Notes: generated by a model not told the origin, from the sequence alone. A stretch of 64,000 nucleotides of DNA from Bin80 sp965203305 (GCA_965203305.1 OZ241874.1:124001-188000); one strand, 5' to 3'; positions 31,195 to 42,000 are shown, counted from the stretch's first letter. Program-made: numbers and translations.

Positions 31195-32307
31195 TCACTC
31201 ACAATCTGGGGGCTGATACCCCCATTCACGCACGGCGAATCCCCACTCCTCATTGACTCTGTCAATCAGAGACTGATCAAAATGATAGCGGTTTTTGCGA
31301 TAACCGGACAAGGTTCCGAGATAGTCTTGGATCGGCTGCTGCGCCTGCTTCCAGCCTGACAGGTCCAGCTCGGTGTAGATACGTTCCAGGACCCCCATTG
31401 CGTCCGAATCAAGGTCCTCAAAACGCACTTCAATCAGGCTTCCCTCTGGAAGCATGGTCCGGTCCTTCATATACTGCCTGGTCATGTCGGCATAATTGTA
31501 CAATACCGAGGCTTCCATATCGTCCCAGTTTGCGTCCTGCAACTGGTACAGGGGAATCATGGTACGGTGGAGATTCATCGTGGAAGAGAACACGATATAC
31601 GGATTCCGCACGATAAAAATAAACTTCGCGCCCGGAAATAATGAATGCAGCAGGGCAGTCCGGCCCAGATTGGACGGGGCCTTGAGCACCAGTCGGCGAC
31701 CATCCGAGGCCAGTGTGGCTTTGCGGAGTACATGCAAATAGCTGTCCGTCCACTCCTGCATCTCGGTTTCGGTCAATTGCATGGTTCCCATTTTTTCAAT
31801 GAGCTTCTGGGCCCTGCCTGGAAATGAGAGCTGATGTGCTCCCGAAAGCCTCGTGATGGCCGCGAGAGGCACTTCTTCCTCTTGGGGGAGATCCAGGGAA
31901 ACTGCCATGTTGTCCATCGGGCGTTTTGACGGAAGTTGCCTGACGATGAACTGGTCCATCCATCCGCGGGAGATCAGGAAGAATGTGGAGGCAAATGCGT
32001 GCATGGTTGACACATAGCCCAGTTCGGGATCCTGTGCCATCAAGTTATGAAGGTGAGTCGTACCAGAGCGGGCAAATCCCTGAATAAAGATCGGCGGCTG
32101 GCGGATTTCTGTATGTGCGATCCGACGACCATACCGAAGCCTCTCGGCAAGCCGCAAGGGCGCGGTCGCTGCACTCAACGCCAGCACTCCCGCCAGTCTG
32201 CCCCAGTAGCGCGGGGGCACTCCTCCATATTCTCGCACCATGCGCCACCAGAGCGGAAGTGATGCGGGGGCGAACAGATGCGGCTGAAATTTGCCAGTCC
32301 CGGGCAT
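31195..32307 (-). CDS. PAPS-dependent sulfotransferase family protein
   Basis: A 370-residue enzyme expected to transfer sulfate from PAPS to an alcohol. The 5'-phosphosulfate-binding loop is clear (FIQGFARSGTTHLHNLM, residues 74-90). The 3'-phosphate-binding region is KFIFIVRNPYIVFSSTMNL. The N-terminus has an amphipathic/hydrophobic stretch (WGRLAGVLALSAATAPLRLA, ~35-54) that may associate with membrane. The start is only 9 bp after the stop of the GPP34-P450 gene, so the two are almost certainly co-transcribed. The context suggests a hydrophobic hydroxylated acceptor such as a terpenoid or lipid (inference). Confidence 0.87.
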   Translation of the reverse strand: MPGTGKFQPHLFAPASLPLWWRMVREYGGVPPRYWGRLAGVLALSAATAPLRLAERLRYGRRIAHTEIRQPPIFIQGFARSGTTHLHNLMAQDPELGYVSTMHAFASTFFLISRGWMDQFIVRQLPSKRPMDNMAVSLDLPQEEEVPLAAITRLSGAHQLSFPGRAQKLIEKMGTMQLTETEMQEWTDSYLHVLRKATLASDGRRLVLKAPSNLGRTALLHSLFPGAKFIFIVRNPYIVFSSTMNLHRTMIPLYQLQDANWDDMEASVLYNYADMTRQYMKDRTMLPEGSLIEVRFEDLDSDAMGVLERIYTELDLSGWKQAQQPIQDYLGTLSGYRKNRYHFDQSLIDRVNEEWGFAVREWGYQPPDCE

Positions 32308-32316
32308 AGTCTCGGT

Positions 32317-34402
32317 TCAGTTGCGGGGAGAAACGACGATCTTGAAACTGTTCTTCGGAGCCGCAACTGTGGAAAAGTTCATCTTTACCTGATAGTTTGA
32401 TGGGTGCATGGTGATTTTTGTATGATGAAGCATGGTCGCAAGCGTGAGTGCAAGACAGACTTCCGTGAAGCCACTTCCCAGACAGCGGTGTGTACCCAAA
32501 CCGAACGGTGCATATGCCCCCGACTTCATATGTTCGGCGCGTTCCGGCAGATAGCGATCAATGTCAAACCGCTCCGGTTCGGGAAAATACTCTGGCATAA
32601 CATGCATCATCGTGATCGCAAACATGGCCGATGTGCCTGCAGGAATCACATGTCCTGCAAACTCAAAAGCATTGACCACGGTACGAAAACTGACCGGTGA
32701 GATCCGGTACATCCGCATGGTCTCCATCGCTACACGGTGGGTAACCTCCATCCTGCGGAGTTTCTGAACCGTCGGGCCTTCATTTGCGAACAGAGTCTCC
32801 ACCTCGGGGAGCATCCGCTCCATCACCTCCGGGTGCTTGAGCAGGGCGTATAGCATAAAGGTGGCAATATTCGCGGCCGTATGCAGACCCACGAAGAAAG
32901 GACTGCACACGGCAGCCAACAGGTCTGTTTCGGGCAGAAACTGCGGATCTGCCCGATGCAGTGCCAGAATATCGTCAATCAGATCCCCCTCTCCCCGCCG
33001 ATTTTTGGGGGGGGGGGGGGGGATTTTCGTGCAATTCCACGATGTGCTGGCATAGCGTCTCCAGCCGAACATACAGACGACGCATGCGAGGGGTTCGCAG
33101 CATGAATTTGGGGCGATCCACTGACAGAACATCCACGATCCGCCCGAGATATTCTACAAGACCCTCCAGATATTCATCTGCCTGGAAACCGATACACAGC
33201 TGCCCGATTTGCTTGCCAATCATGCGCCGCAGAATTGGCAGGGCCGGCATCGGCGTTCGCTGGGGCAGCGTGTCAAGTTCCCGCGCCACAACCCCGACCG
33301 CATCATCCATGCGGTCAAGGAAATACTTTCGCGAATATCCGTTGCGGAACACCTTGCGGAATCGGAGATGCTCGGCACCATCTACACTGGAAATAATTCG
33401 GTGAGCACCCAGTGCATGGGCGGTACCGGCGAAGAGATCGTGACTGCGGAGGTGCAACCTGCCCTTGCGCTGCAAAAACTGGTTGGCTTCCGGACCCGCA
33501 AGGACGGTGAGTTTCCGCTGAAAAGCGCGGAGCCGGAAAACAGGCCCCAGCTCCCGGTATTGCTGGGCGAGATAGTAAATCAGGTTCTTCCCCATCATGC
33601 GAAATGCGTTTCCGGCAATCGGCAGCCCGCCACCGTCAGCAAGGGGGATCGCAGCCAGCGCGCGCGTACGGGCCGCCTGGGAAGCTATATTTGACTGAAC
33701 CCCTGGAACGGATCGGGCATCTGGAACACCAGCCTTGCGTATGGCTGCAAACACCGTTCGGGCGATCAGATCCATCTTGCCGATCAGCTTGAGCCGATCC
33801 CGAACCTCCACCATTTCACTGGGGGACAGGAGTCGTTCAAAGATCCCGCAGGCATCCACAAGAGCAATCAGCATCACATCTCTGGGAGATGGAATCTCCT
33901 CCGAGAAGAGAGCAGACATGATGCGCAACTCAACTTCCCGTCCTGCCTCCCCGTCCAGATGTGGATACCGGCGGGAGCGCACGACCCTGTTCGAGACCGA
34001 AAGCATCCCTTCACCTTCCCGCTCTACAATGCCTCGCTTGATGAGGCAGCCGAGCGTATCCTGGTATATCTGGTCCGCATACGCCGGCTTGGCCAAACAG
34101 TCAATCCAGTAAGCCGTATCCCGGGAATCGGCGGACTGGGATATTCGTTTCAGATACGGATCAAGCAGATCATCTCCGACTGGATTCGAGTCCACTAGCA
34201 GAAGGGTATCAAGATCGGTGTCAATGCGATTCTCCAGTGCCAGGTCCATCAGTACAGCTCCAGCGAGAGCACACTGCAGGGATCGCTCTGGGACCGGGAA
34301 AAGTGATCCGGTATCCTTGTCAAGCAGGAGAAGTACAAGTTCTTCGGAAAACCTGAGTGCGGAACGCTGAAAGTGTGTATTCTCATCCATTGAGGTTACC
34401 AT
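32317..34402 (-). CDS. GPP34 (GOLPH3-like)-cytochrome P450 fusion, broken by a C16 tract
   Basis: The N-terminal ~225 residues match the GPP34/GOLPH3-VPS74 family, membrane phosphoinositide/lipid-binding in eukaryotes (FSEELVLLLLDKDTG, ALAGAVLMDLALENRID, NPVGDDLLDPYLKRI, CLIKRGIVEREG). A cytochrome P450 follows from about 240. At 33007-33022 the coding strand has 16 C: the upstream frame then ends (475 aa) and the rest is in another frame. With 15 or 18 C the protein is continuous (694 aa at 15 C). P450 marks in that numbering are ETMR (Glu560/Arg563) and the haem loop PFGLGTHRCLG with Cys640. The I-helix reads FVGLHTAAN, with His507-Thr508 where most P450s have acid-Thr. It is co-transcribed with the sulfotransferase. 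Confidence 0.83.
33007..33022 (-). repeat. C16 (G16 on + strand) homopolymer inside the P450 coding sequence
   Basis: Sixteen identical bases encoding a run of prolines between the P450 N- and C-halves. At 16 the gene is off (stop 10 codons later); 15 or 18 restores the frame. It is the longest homopolymer in the window. Confidence 0.85.
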
Positions 34403-34439
34403 TCGCTGTAAACAGGTGTATCCATCAGATTAAAAATGG

Positions 34440-34536
34440 GAGCCTCTTGCAAAAATCCCGTATGACGAAGAAATATCGCTCTGAGAGTGCTTACGGGCAC
34501 ATTGGGTAAGTATACAGATGTTTTTGCAAGAGCCTC
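34440..34536 (-). repeat. MITE family 1, complete copy with 4-bp target duplication
   Basis: A 97-bp element with terminal inverted repeats: GAGCCTCTTGCAAAAATCC at the left and GATGTTTTTGCAAGAGCCTC at the right. Both flanks carry ATGG, a probable target-site duplication. There is no coding capacity. This is the best-preserved family member. Confidence 0.75.
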
Positions 34537-35000
34537 ATGGGGCTTATATCCTGATCCTTTAGCCGGAGTCGCACGACGGAGTGAACAGCTTTGTTCATCA
34601 TTATGTTCAGTCGCGGAATTGTCTCTCCCGGTCGGTGCATCAATTGTTCCAGTTCTTGCGGCCGAATCTGCCAGATACTTGGGCGAATCTTGTATATTGA
34701 CTCCAGAAGTGCGGCTCTGGGGGTATGCGGCTTTCTCGCGAGGAGATTTTCGGCTGTGGGGAGGGTAAAGGTACGCCGATTCGAAGTTCCAAACCATCCA
34801 AAACTATGGCAGTAGCCTCGCTTTTCAGCACTCGCCAATGCATCCAGAAAGAAATGATCATGCTTTTCCGCATCTGCTGGTTTGCGAGTATGAGGACATG
34901 CGCAGCTTCCACATGATTACGGAACTCTGCCTTCCTCTGAGCAGGAGCGGGCAAGAATCCCTCCCAGCGAGTACAAAGGAAGCAAACATATCGCCCTGTG

Positions 35001-35046
35001 AAGCTCTGCCGGTGGAGCCGTCCTGCTATACCAGGATATAAGCCCC
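35001..35046 (+). repeat. 46-bp dispersed repeat (inverted copy at 51551)
   Basis: AAGCTCTGCCGGTGGAGCCG, then TCCT and a CTATACCAG-type segment, ends in ATAAGCCCC. It matches 51551-51598 on the other strand with few differences. It sits just before hemL here and after hmuY there. Confidence 0.7.
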
Positions 35047-35075
35047 AAAAAAATCAACTTTCCCCAGATCTGGAC

Positions 35076-36359
35076 ATGCATGCCCGTTCCCGCTCCGATA
35101 CGCTTTTCAACATTGCCAAAGCCTGCATGCCAGGTGGTGTAAGCTCTCCCGTCCGCGCCTACAAGGCCGTTGGCGGATGTCCGATCTTTTTAGAGAAGGG
35201 GTTCGGTGCATGGGTAGAGGATGTTGATGGAAATCGTTATGTTGACTATGTGCTGTCGTACGGACCGCTGCTCGTCGGACATGCGCACAAGGAGGTCGTT
35301 GCCGCCGTGGCACATGCCGCTGCAAAAGGAACCAGTTTTGGAACCTGCACCGAGCATGAAGCACGACTCGTACAAAAAATACAGTCCGTGATGCCCGGGA
35401 TGGAACGGTTACGTCTGGTCAACTCGGGGACGGAGGCCGTGATGAGTGCACTTCGTCTGGCAAGAGCATTCACTGGACGAGACAAGATCATCAAGTGTAT
35501 TGGCAATTACCATGGACATGCGGACAGTTTGCTGGTGGAAGCAGGCAGTGGAGTGGCCACTCTAGGGCTTCCGAACTGCCCCGGAGTTCCGCAAAAAACC
35601 GCTGAAAACACGCTGGTCGTTCCCTTTAACAGCCTCTCCGCAGTAGAACAGGTACTGGAACAGTGTCCCGGGGAGGTCGCAGCCATGATCGTGGAACCGG
35701 TTGCCGGAAATATGGGGGTGATTCCTCCTGCGGATGGCTATCTGGAAGACTTGCGAACACTCACAAAATCCCATGAAACCCTGCTGATCTTCGACGAGGT
35801 GATGACGGGCTTCCGGGTCCATCCCGGGGGTGCACAGTCCCTGTACGGAATCACTCCAGATCTGACAACACTGGGAAAGGTAATTGGAGGAGGACTCCCC
35901 ATTGGGGCCTACGGGGGAAGAACAGAGATCATGTCCATGATTGCTCCCGAAGGACCGGTCTATCAGGCGGGCACGCTCTCGGGGAATCCGGTGGCTGTAC
36001 AGGCCGGCTTGGCTACACTCACTGCAGGCCTTGGGGACTGGGATCAGGCAGCTACATCGGCGACATCCCTGATAGAGGGGCTGACTGCCATTGCCTCTCA
36101 AAAATCTGTTCCTGTTCAAGTACATGGGGTGGGAACGATGCTCAGCTGCTTTTTCACAGATATACCCGTTACAGACTGGAACACCGCTTCCACATCACAT
36201 GCTGATTTCTTTGCCAAAATCTTTCAGGCAATGCTGGTCCGGGGGGTTCATCTGGCACCTTCCCAGTACGAAGCATGGTTTCTTTCGACAGCTCACGATT
36301 CCGAGGCCATTGCGCACACACTGGATGCATTTGAAGGAGCACTGCATGCTTGCCTTTAG
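35076..36359 (+). CDS. hemL: Glutamate-1-semialdehyde 2,1-aminomutase
   Basis: A 427-residue PLP enzyme that makes 5-aminolevulinate from glutamate-1-semialdehyde in the C5 haem pathway. Typical blocks are seen: PGGVSSPVRAYKAVGG at the N-terminus, NSGTEAVMSALRLAR, FDEVMTGFRV with the cofactor Asp, and the Schiff-base lysine Lys268 in TTLGKVIGGGLPIGAYGG. The start ATG at 35076 gives the normal N-terminus (MHARSRSDTLF). It leads a probable operon with the two recombination nuclease genes, 33 bp downstream. Confidence 0.95.
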   Translation: MHARSRSDTLFNIAKACMPGGVSSPVRAYKAVGGCPIFLEKGFGAWVEDVDGNRYVDYVLSYGPLLVGHAHKEVVAAVAHAAAKGTSFGTCTEHEARLVQKIQSVMPGMERLRLVNSGTEAVMSALRLARAFTGRDKIIKCIGNYHGHADSLLVEAGSGVATLGLPNCPGVPQKTAENTLVVPFNSLSAVEQVLEQCPGEVAAMIVEPVAGNMGVIPPADGYLEDLRTLTKSHETLLIFDEVMTGFRVHPGGAQSLYGITPDLTTLGKVIGGGLPIGAYGGRTEIMSMIAPEGPVYQAGTLSGNPVAVQAGLATLTAGLGDWDQAATSATSLIEGLTAIASQKSVPVQVHGVGTMLSCFFTDIPVTDWNTASTSHADFFAKIFQAMLVRGVHLAPSQYEAWFLSTAHDSEAIAHTLDAFEGALHACL

Positions 36360-36392
36360 CCAAAGTACTCTCTTTTTCCTGTACCTGCCATC

Positions 36393-39059
36393 ATGGTGAT
36401 TGCGGCAACAGACCGGCTGGCGCGTACACGCCGCCAGGAGTATGACTGGAAGCAGGAAGCAAAGGGGCTTCGTACTTGGCCAACCGCTCCAGTAAAGACG
36501 CTGAACATGTGGATAACCGAGCTTTGGGAAGAGGCTATGTACGGCGATCTGCAGCCACGCCTTCCCCGCCCTCTTCGCCCTGCCGAAGAACAGATCATCT
36601 GGGAGCAAATTCTGCGCTCCGATACCCGGCATCGCCCCCTTGATATTGCCTCCACTGCCGAACTAGCTCGCACTTCCTGGAAGCTGCTCTGCGACTGGCG
36701 TTTGCCACTGGACGGCCCGGAATGGAATACATCGGAAGATGCTCGTGCCTTCCGGGAATGGGCCCTGAAATTCCAAACCCGCTGCGACAGGAACGGATAT
36801 GTTTCTGTCCATGAACTCCTTAAACATGTGGCCGAACTCATTCATGGCGGACATCTGGCTGTACCTGACGAGATTGAACTCGCAGGGTTTCTGGATATGT
36901 CCCCTTCACAGAAGCTCTTTCTGGAGACGCTTCAGGAGCATGGTACGCGGATACGGGAAGCTCCCCCTCCTGACCGCATGAAAAAAATTGTTCGCCTGCA
37001 AGCAGTAGATCCCCACATGGAGATTCGTGCTGCCGCAGAATGGGCACGCCGCATTCTTGAGAACGATCCGGCATCAGCGGAGCCATCTTTTCGGATCGGG
37101 ATCGTTGTTCCCGGCATTCGGAGACTCCGAAGTCATTTTGAGCGTGTGTTTTCCGAGGTATTTCACCCCCGGTCCTGGCTTCGCCCAGACAGAGACCCCC
37201 AGCGACTGTTCCACATCTCTTTGGGGATCCCCGCTTCGGAGTATCCGGTCATTCAGTCGGCACTGCAGATTCTCTCACTGGATATGCACAATATGCCCAT
37301 GGAGGATGTCAGCCGGCTTCTCCTGTCCCCCTTTTTGCCGGGGTTTGATGGAGAGCGTACGGCGCGCGCACTCCTTGATATAAAATTACGGGAGCGCGGA
37401 GAGCAATACGTTGCTCTGTCCAGTGTTTCTTATCTGTCCAAGAAGAAAAATGCTCCATTCTATTCCCCTGCCCTCGGTTCACTTCTTGACGCATGGCAGG
37501 TACAATTTGCAGATATGAAGGGACAGCAGCGGCCCGGTCTGTGGGCAGAATCCTTTTCTGGACTGCTGCAATCGGGAAGGCAGACCAGGGATGACACCGG
37601 AACGCTAGCAAGTACCGGATGGCCTGGATACTGGCCTCCAGACAGTATTGAATATCAGACATGCGCAGTATGGGAGGAGCTACTGTCCGGGCTGGTGGAG
37701 CTTGATGGTGTCTGCAAGAAGATCTCACGCCAAAGAGCAGTGTCCATTCTGCGCCGAATGGCATCCAGTAAAATTTTTCAACCGGAGTCCGAGCCTGCGC
37801 CCGTGCAGATCATGGGGATTCCTGAGGCGACAGGGTTGTCGTTTGATCATCTCTGGATGCTGGGAATGCACGATGATGCCTGGCCGCCTCCTTGCGAACC
37901 CGCTCCTTTTGTGCCGATCCGCCTACAACGGAAAAAAGGATTATGGCGATCCACTCCAGAGGGCATGCTGGAACATGCCCGAATGCTTGCTGATCAGTTA
38001 TTAAAAAGTGCCCCGAATGTGATTGTCAGTCATCCCGAGCGTGAAGGCGATGCAGATCGGAGAATCAGCCCGTTATTTGCTCATCTCCCCGCAATCTCCC
38101 CGGAAGGTTTGGGAATTACAACGCACCAGGGCCTCGGGGAGAGAATACAGAGGTCCTCAAGTCTGGAACTCCTTGAAGACCATCAGGGACCTCCTTTTGA
38201 TGACGGGAGAGCTGGAGGAGGGACAGAAATTTTCAAGCTGCAGGCTGCCTGTCCGTTTCGGGCATTTGCGAAGTTGCGCCTCGGAGCAGCATCCCCCTCT
38301 TTGCCGGAACCGGGACTCGGTGCCAAACATCGCGGACTCCTGGTACATCGTATACTGGACAAGATCTGGACACGGCTGGAAACACTGTCTGCCCTGCAGT
38401 CCATGTCGGCGGAGGAAGAAACACATCTCGTCCAAAGCATGGTACAGGAAGAACTGGACAGAGAGATGCCGTATCGGCATGCCCTCCGAAACGAACGATT
38501 CCAGCACGCGGAACAGTCCCGCTTGGAACGAATGATCGGAGAGTGGCTGGCTCTGGAACAAAAACGCCATCCCTTCACGGTCCTGGGACAGGAAGAGCGG
38601 CAGCGTATAACGATTGGAGGGATTGACATAGACATCCGCGAAGACCGTGTTGATGTGCTGGAAGATGGAAAGACGGTCATCCTGGATTACAAAACGGGAG
38701 AGTGCAAGCCTGCAGACTGGGAAGGAGAACGTCCCGATGATCCCCAGCTCCCGATCTATGCGGTTGTCACAGACCGTCCGATTGCCGGCATTTTCTTTGG
38801 TCGCCTCAAGGCAGGAAAGGTCGGATTTGCAGGAGTTGCGGATCGGGAAGGGCTGATTCCCGGGATCAAGCCTCATCGTGAACCTCTGGCAGAGGTTGTC
38901 GGGCGGTGGAGAGAAGTCCTTCATCAATTGGGACAGGAATTCAAATCTGGATGTGCCTCTGTGGATCCCAAGGACCCCGTCCAGACATGCAAATTTTGCA
39001 GCCTTTCCACACTTTGCCGGGTCGGAAGTCAGGCCATGAACCCGCACGCACCAGAATGA
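36393..39059 (+). CDS. AddB-like PD-(D/E)XK nuclease/inactivated helicase (DNA repair)
   Basis: 888 residues. The opening (AATDRLARTRRQEYDWKQEA, LRTWPTAPVKTLNMWITELW) follows the pattern of the "probable DNA repair protein" AddB-like family. The middle is a helicase-like fold without a good Walker A. The C-terminal nuclease carries VDVLEDGKTVILDYKTGE (catalytic Asp and DYK). Four cysteines for an Fe-S cluster fit: one in LQAACPFRAFAK before the nuclease and three in CKFCSLSTLCR at the end, as in AddB. It should work with the next gene in processing double-strand breaks. The stop overlaps the next start (ATGA), indicating translational coupling. Confidence 0.85.
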   Translation: MVIAATDRLARTRRQEYDWKQEAKGLRTWPTAPVKTLNMWITELWEEAMYGDLQPRLPRPLRPAEEQIIWEQILRSDTRHRPLDIASTAELARTSWKLLCDWRLPLDGPEWNTSEDARAFREWALKFQTRCDRNGYVSVHELLKHVAELIHGGHLAVPDEIELAGFLDMSPSQKLFLETLQEHGTRIREAPPPDRMKKIVRLQAVDPHMEIRAAAEWARRILENDPASAEPSFRIGIVVPGIRRLRSHFERVFSEVFHPRSWLRPDRDPQRLFHISLGIPASEYPVIQSALQILSLDMHNMPMEDVSRLLLSPFLPGFDGERTARALLDIKLRERGEQYVALSSVSYLSKKKNAPFYSPALGSLLDAWQVQFADMKGQQRPGLWAESFSGLLQSGRQTRDDTGTLASTGWPGYWPPDSIEYQTCAVWEELLSGLVELDGVCKKISRQRAVSILRRMASSKIFQPESEPAPVQIMGIPEATGLSFDHLWMLGMHDDAWPPPCEPAPFVPIRLQRKKGLWRSTPEGMLEHARMLADQLLKSAPNVIVSHPEREGDADRRISPLFAHLPAISPEGLGITTHQGLGERIQRSSSLELLEDHQGPPFDDGRAGGGTEIFKLQAACPFRAFAKLRLGAASPSLPEPGLGAKHRGLLVHRILDKIWTRLETLSALQSMSAEEETHLVQSMVQEELDREMPYRHALRNERFQHAEQSRLERMIGEWLALEQKRHPFTVLGQEERQRITIGGIDIDIREDRVDVLEDGKTVILDYKTGECKPADWEGERPDDPQLPIYAVVTDRPIAGIFFGRLKAGKVGFAGVADREGLIPGIKPHREPLAEVVGRWREVLHQLGQEFKSGCASVDPKDPVQTCKFCSLSTLCRVGSQAMNPHAPE

Positions 39060-42000
39060 AGAACGCAATCCCTGATCACGCACAGCGTCGGGAGGCACTG
39101 GATCCTCGGGGCTCGTTCATTGTGCAGGCCCCTGCAGGTTCCGGCAAGACAGAGCTCCTGATTCAGCGATTCCTTGTCCTGCTGGCGCAGGTAGACATTC
39201 CAGAGGCCATCGTTGCCATCACCTTCACCCGGAAAGCCGCGGCCGAAATGCGTCACCGCATCATCCGTGCCCTTCAGAAAGCCACGGCAGCACCTCCGGT
39301 GACACCACACGAAAAACATACATGGGACCTGGCCCGAAAAGCACTTGCGCACAATGATCAGAAAGAGTGGCATCTTCTGGACAATCCACTGCGTCTGCGC
39401 ATTCAGACGATTGACTCCCTGTGCTCCCTGCTGGTTCGCAGAATGCCATGGATTTCTCGTATGGGAGCATTGCTGGAGCCGGAAGAGAATGCAGGTCATC
39501 TGCATCGGAAGGCGGCGCGGCGTACACTGGAGCTGCTGTTCTCTGGCAGAAAGGCGGAGGTGGCAGAATCCATTGTTGTTCTTTTGCGACACCTTGACAA
39601 TCATCTGGGAAAAATAGAAACGCTGCTGGGGGCCATGTTGGGCAGTCGGGATCAATGGATCCGTCATGTAGACACCGGAGAAACAGAGCTTGCCACGGTA
39701 CGTGCCGAGCTGGAGTCCGCATTGTCCAATGTAGTTCAGCGTACTCTGGAGCGCATGGTGGAAGTATTTCCGGATGAGGATGCCGATGAATTGGCTGAGT
39801 TGGCCCGCCTTGCCGCGAAAAATCTGCAGGATACCGGCAGAGAGAATTTTCTTGAAGCCTGTCAGGATCTTGATAGTTTGCCCGGCGCGTCCATTGAGGA
39901 ATTGCCTGCATGGCTTGGAATCGCAGACTTGCTGCTTATCAAGTCAGGAAAGCGTCGCAAGACATACACGGTCAGACAGGGGTTTCCACGGGAGGAGAAG
40001 GATGCCAAGGAACGTATCCAGGGTATCCATTTGGAGGAGGAAGTTCTGGCACAGCTGCATGCGCTGCGAGAACTGCCTCCCGTCTGCTATGAAGAGGGGC
40101 AGTGGAAGGTTCTGGAGGCACTCATGCATCTGCTTCCAGTAGCTGTCCTTCAGCTTCGCACGGTATTTCAGGAAGAGGGATGTGTTGACTTCACAGAGAT
40201 TGCCATGGCAACTCAGGAAGCTATAAAGACGCATGTGTCTTCCAGTACCTATGGCCCCGTACCGGACATGGCTATTGAGCACCTTCTGGTAGACGAGTTT
40301 CAGGACACCTCCCAAAGCCAGTATGAACTATTGGGAAGACTGATTCATGACTGGCAGGATGACGGAAGGACCCTGTTCCTCGTTGGTGATCCAATGCAGT
40401 CTATCTACGGCTTTCGAGAAGCGGAGGTTGGACTGTTCTCTCGTACCCGCACTGCCGGACTGGGGAAGGTGCGTCCCCGTTCACTGGTACTGGAAACAAA
40501 CTTTCGCTCCAGTACAGAGATTGTAGACTGGGTGAACAGGGCCATGAGCGGTGCCTTTCCGAAAGAGGAGGATCCTGTCACAGGGGGAGTAGAATATAGC
40601 CCCTCTACAGCACACAGGATTGATCTCAGGGGCGGCGCAGTCAGGATCCATCCATTCTTTTCTGATGATCCAAAAGGGCAGGCAGAGAGAGTCGTGACCA
40701 TTATTCAGGAAGCTCAGTCGCAACAACCAGGGGGAACCATTGCCGTACTGGTTCAGGCACGCAGACACCTGCTGCATATCATTGCACTGCTTCACAGACA
40801 CGGGATTGTATTTCGTTCCGTAGAAATTGACCCGCTGGGGGATCGTCCTGCAGTTCGAGACCTGATGGCGTTGACTCAGGCACTCCTTCACCCGGGAAAC
40901 CGGATTGCATGGCTTTCCATACTTCGGGCTCCGTGGTGTGGACTGACACTGGCAGATCTTCATGCACTGGCAGGTGATGATTTTAATGCAGCCGTTCAGG
41001 ATCTTTTTCATACTCGCATAGGGTACCTGTCAGCGGATGGCAGACAGCGTCTGGAGCGGATTCTGCCGATCCTGGACGATGCGTGCATGCTGAGAGGGCG
41101 GCTTCCCGTTCGACGGTGGGTGGAAGGCGTATGGCTGGCTCTGGGAGGTCCGGCATGTCTCGGTACGAGCGCGGAGCTGGACGATGCCATGGCCTATCTG
41201 GACCTGCTGGAAAAATCCGTAGACAGCTCCGACCTGCGGGACGAGAGGAAGTTTATGGAAGATGTGGAACGCCTGTTCGCACCTTCCAATACAGAGGCAG
41301 GAAACGAACTTCAGTTGCTCACCATTCACAAGGCAAAAGGACTGGAATTTGACACTGTAATTCTGCCAGGACTGGGGCATGGAACAAGACGGGATGATCC
41401 GCGCCTGCTGATGTGGAGAGAATACAATGACGGGCTGCAGTCCAGCCTGCTATTGGCCCCGATTCGAGAGACCGGGGGCGAGGAGGACCGTGTCTACAAG
41501 TATTTGCAAACCATTGAACGCAAGAGACGGGATCATGAGAGTACACGCCTCTTGTATGTGGCGGCAACAAGAGCCCGAAAGAATTTGCATCTGATCGGAC
41601 ATGTCACCCAAGATCCTGTGTCCGATGAGATAAAAGAGCCAAAACCCCGCTCACTTCTATCCAAAATATGGGATGTTGCACAGCCGGAATTTTCAGATGA
41701 ATGGATGGAACATCAGAAGGATGCTGAGCAAAGGGAGGATGCCGGACGAGACCGGGCAGTCGGTGTGCCTCTGCTGCGCTTGACTTCCGAGTGGGCACCT
41801 GTGGAACCTCATGAAGAACTGATATGGAAAGCGAAAAGAGAGCGGTCCGAAGATGACAGGGAAGATCGCGAGGTCATCTTTGAGTGGGTGGGGGATACGC
41901 AGCGGCGTGTGGGAATTGTAGTCCACCGGATCTTGCAACAGATGCATGCTCCAGACAGACTGTATTTTGGTGAACACATTCTGCGCAGTGCTCTTTATCA

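Larger units (their letters stand above)
34403..35075. other. Intergenic region with a MITE and a repeat end
   Basis: About 670 bp between the divergent P450 and hemL genes. It contains the MITE at 34440-34536 and the start of a 46-bp repeat at 35001. Minus-strand open frames between 34545 and 34950 have no recognisable motif. The promoters of both flanking operons should lie here. Confidence 0.5.

Noticed and set aside
34545..34954. Minus-strand frames of about 100 codons upstream of hemL
   Set aside because: They overlap each other in different frames, partly include the MITE, and match nothing I recognise.
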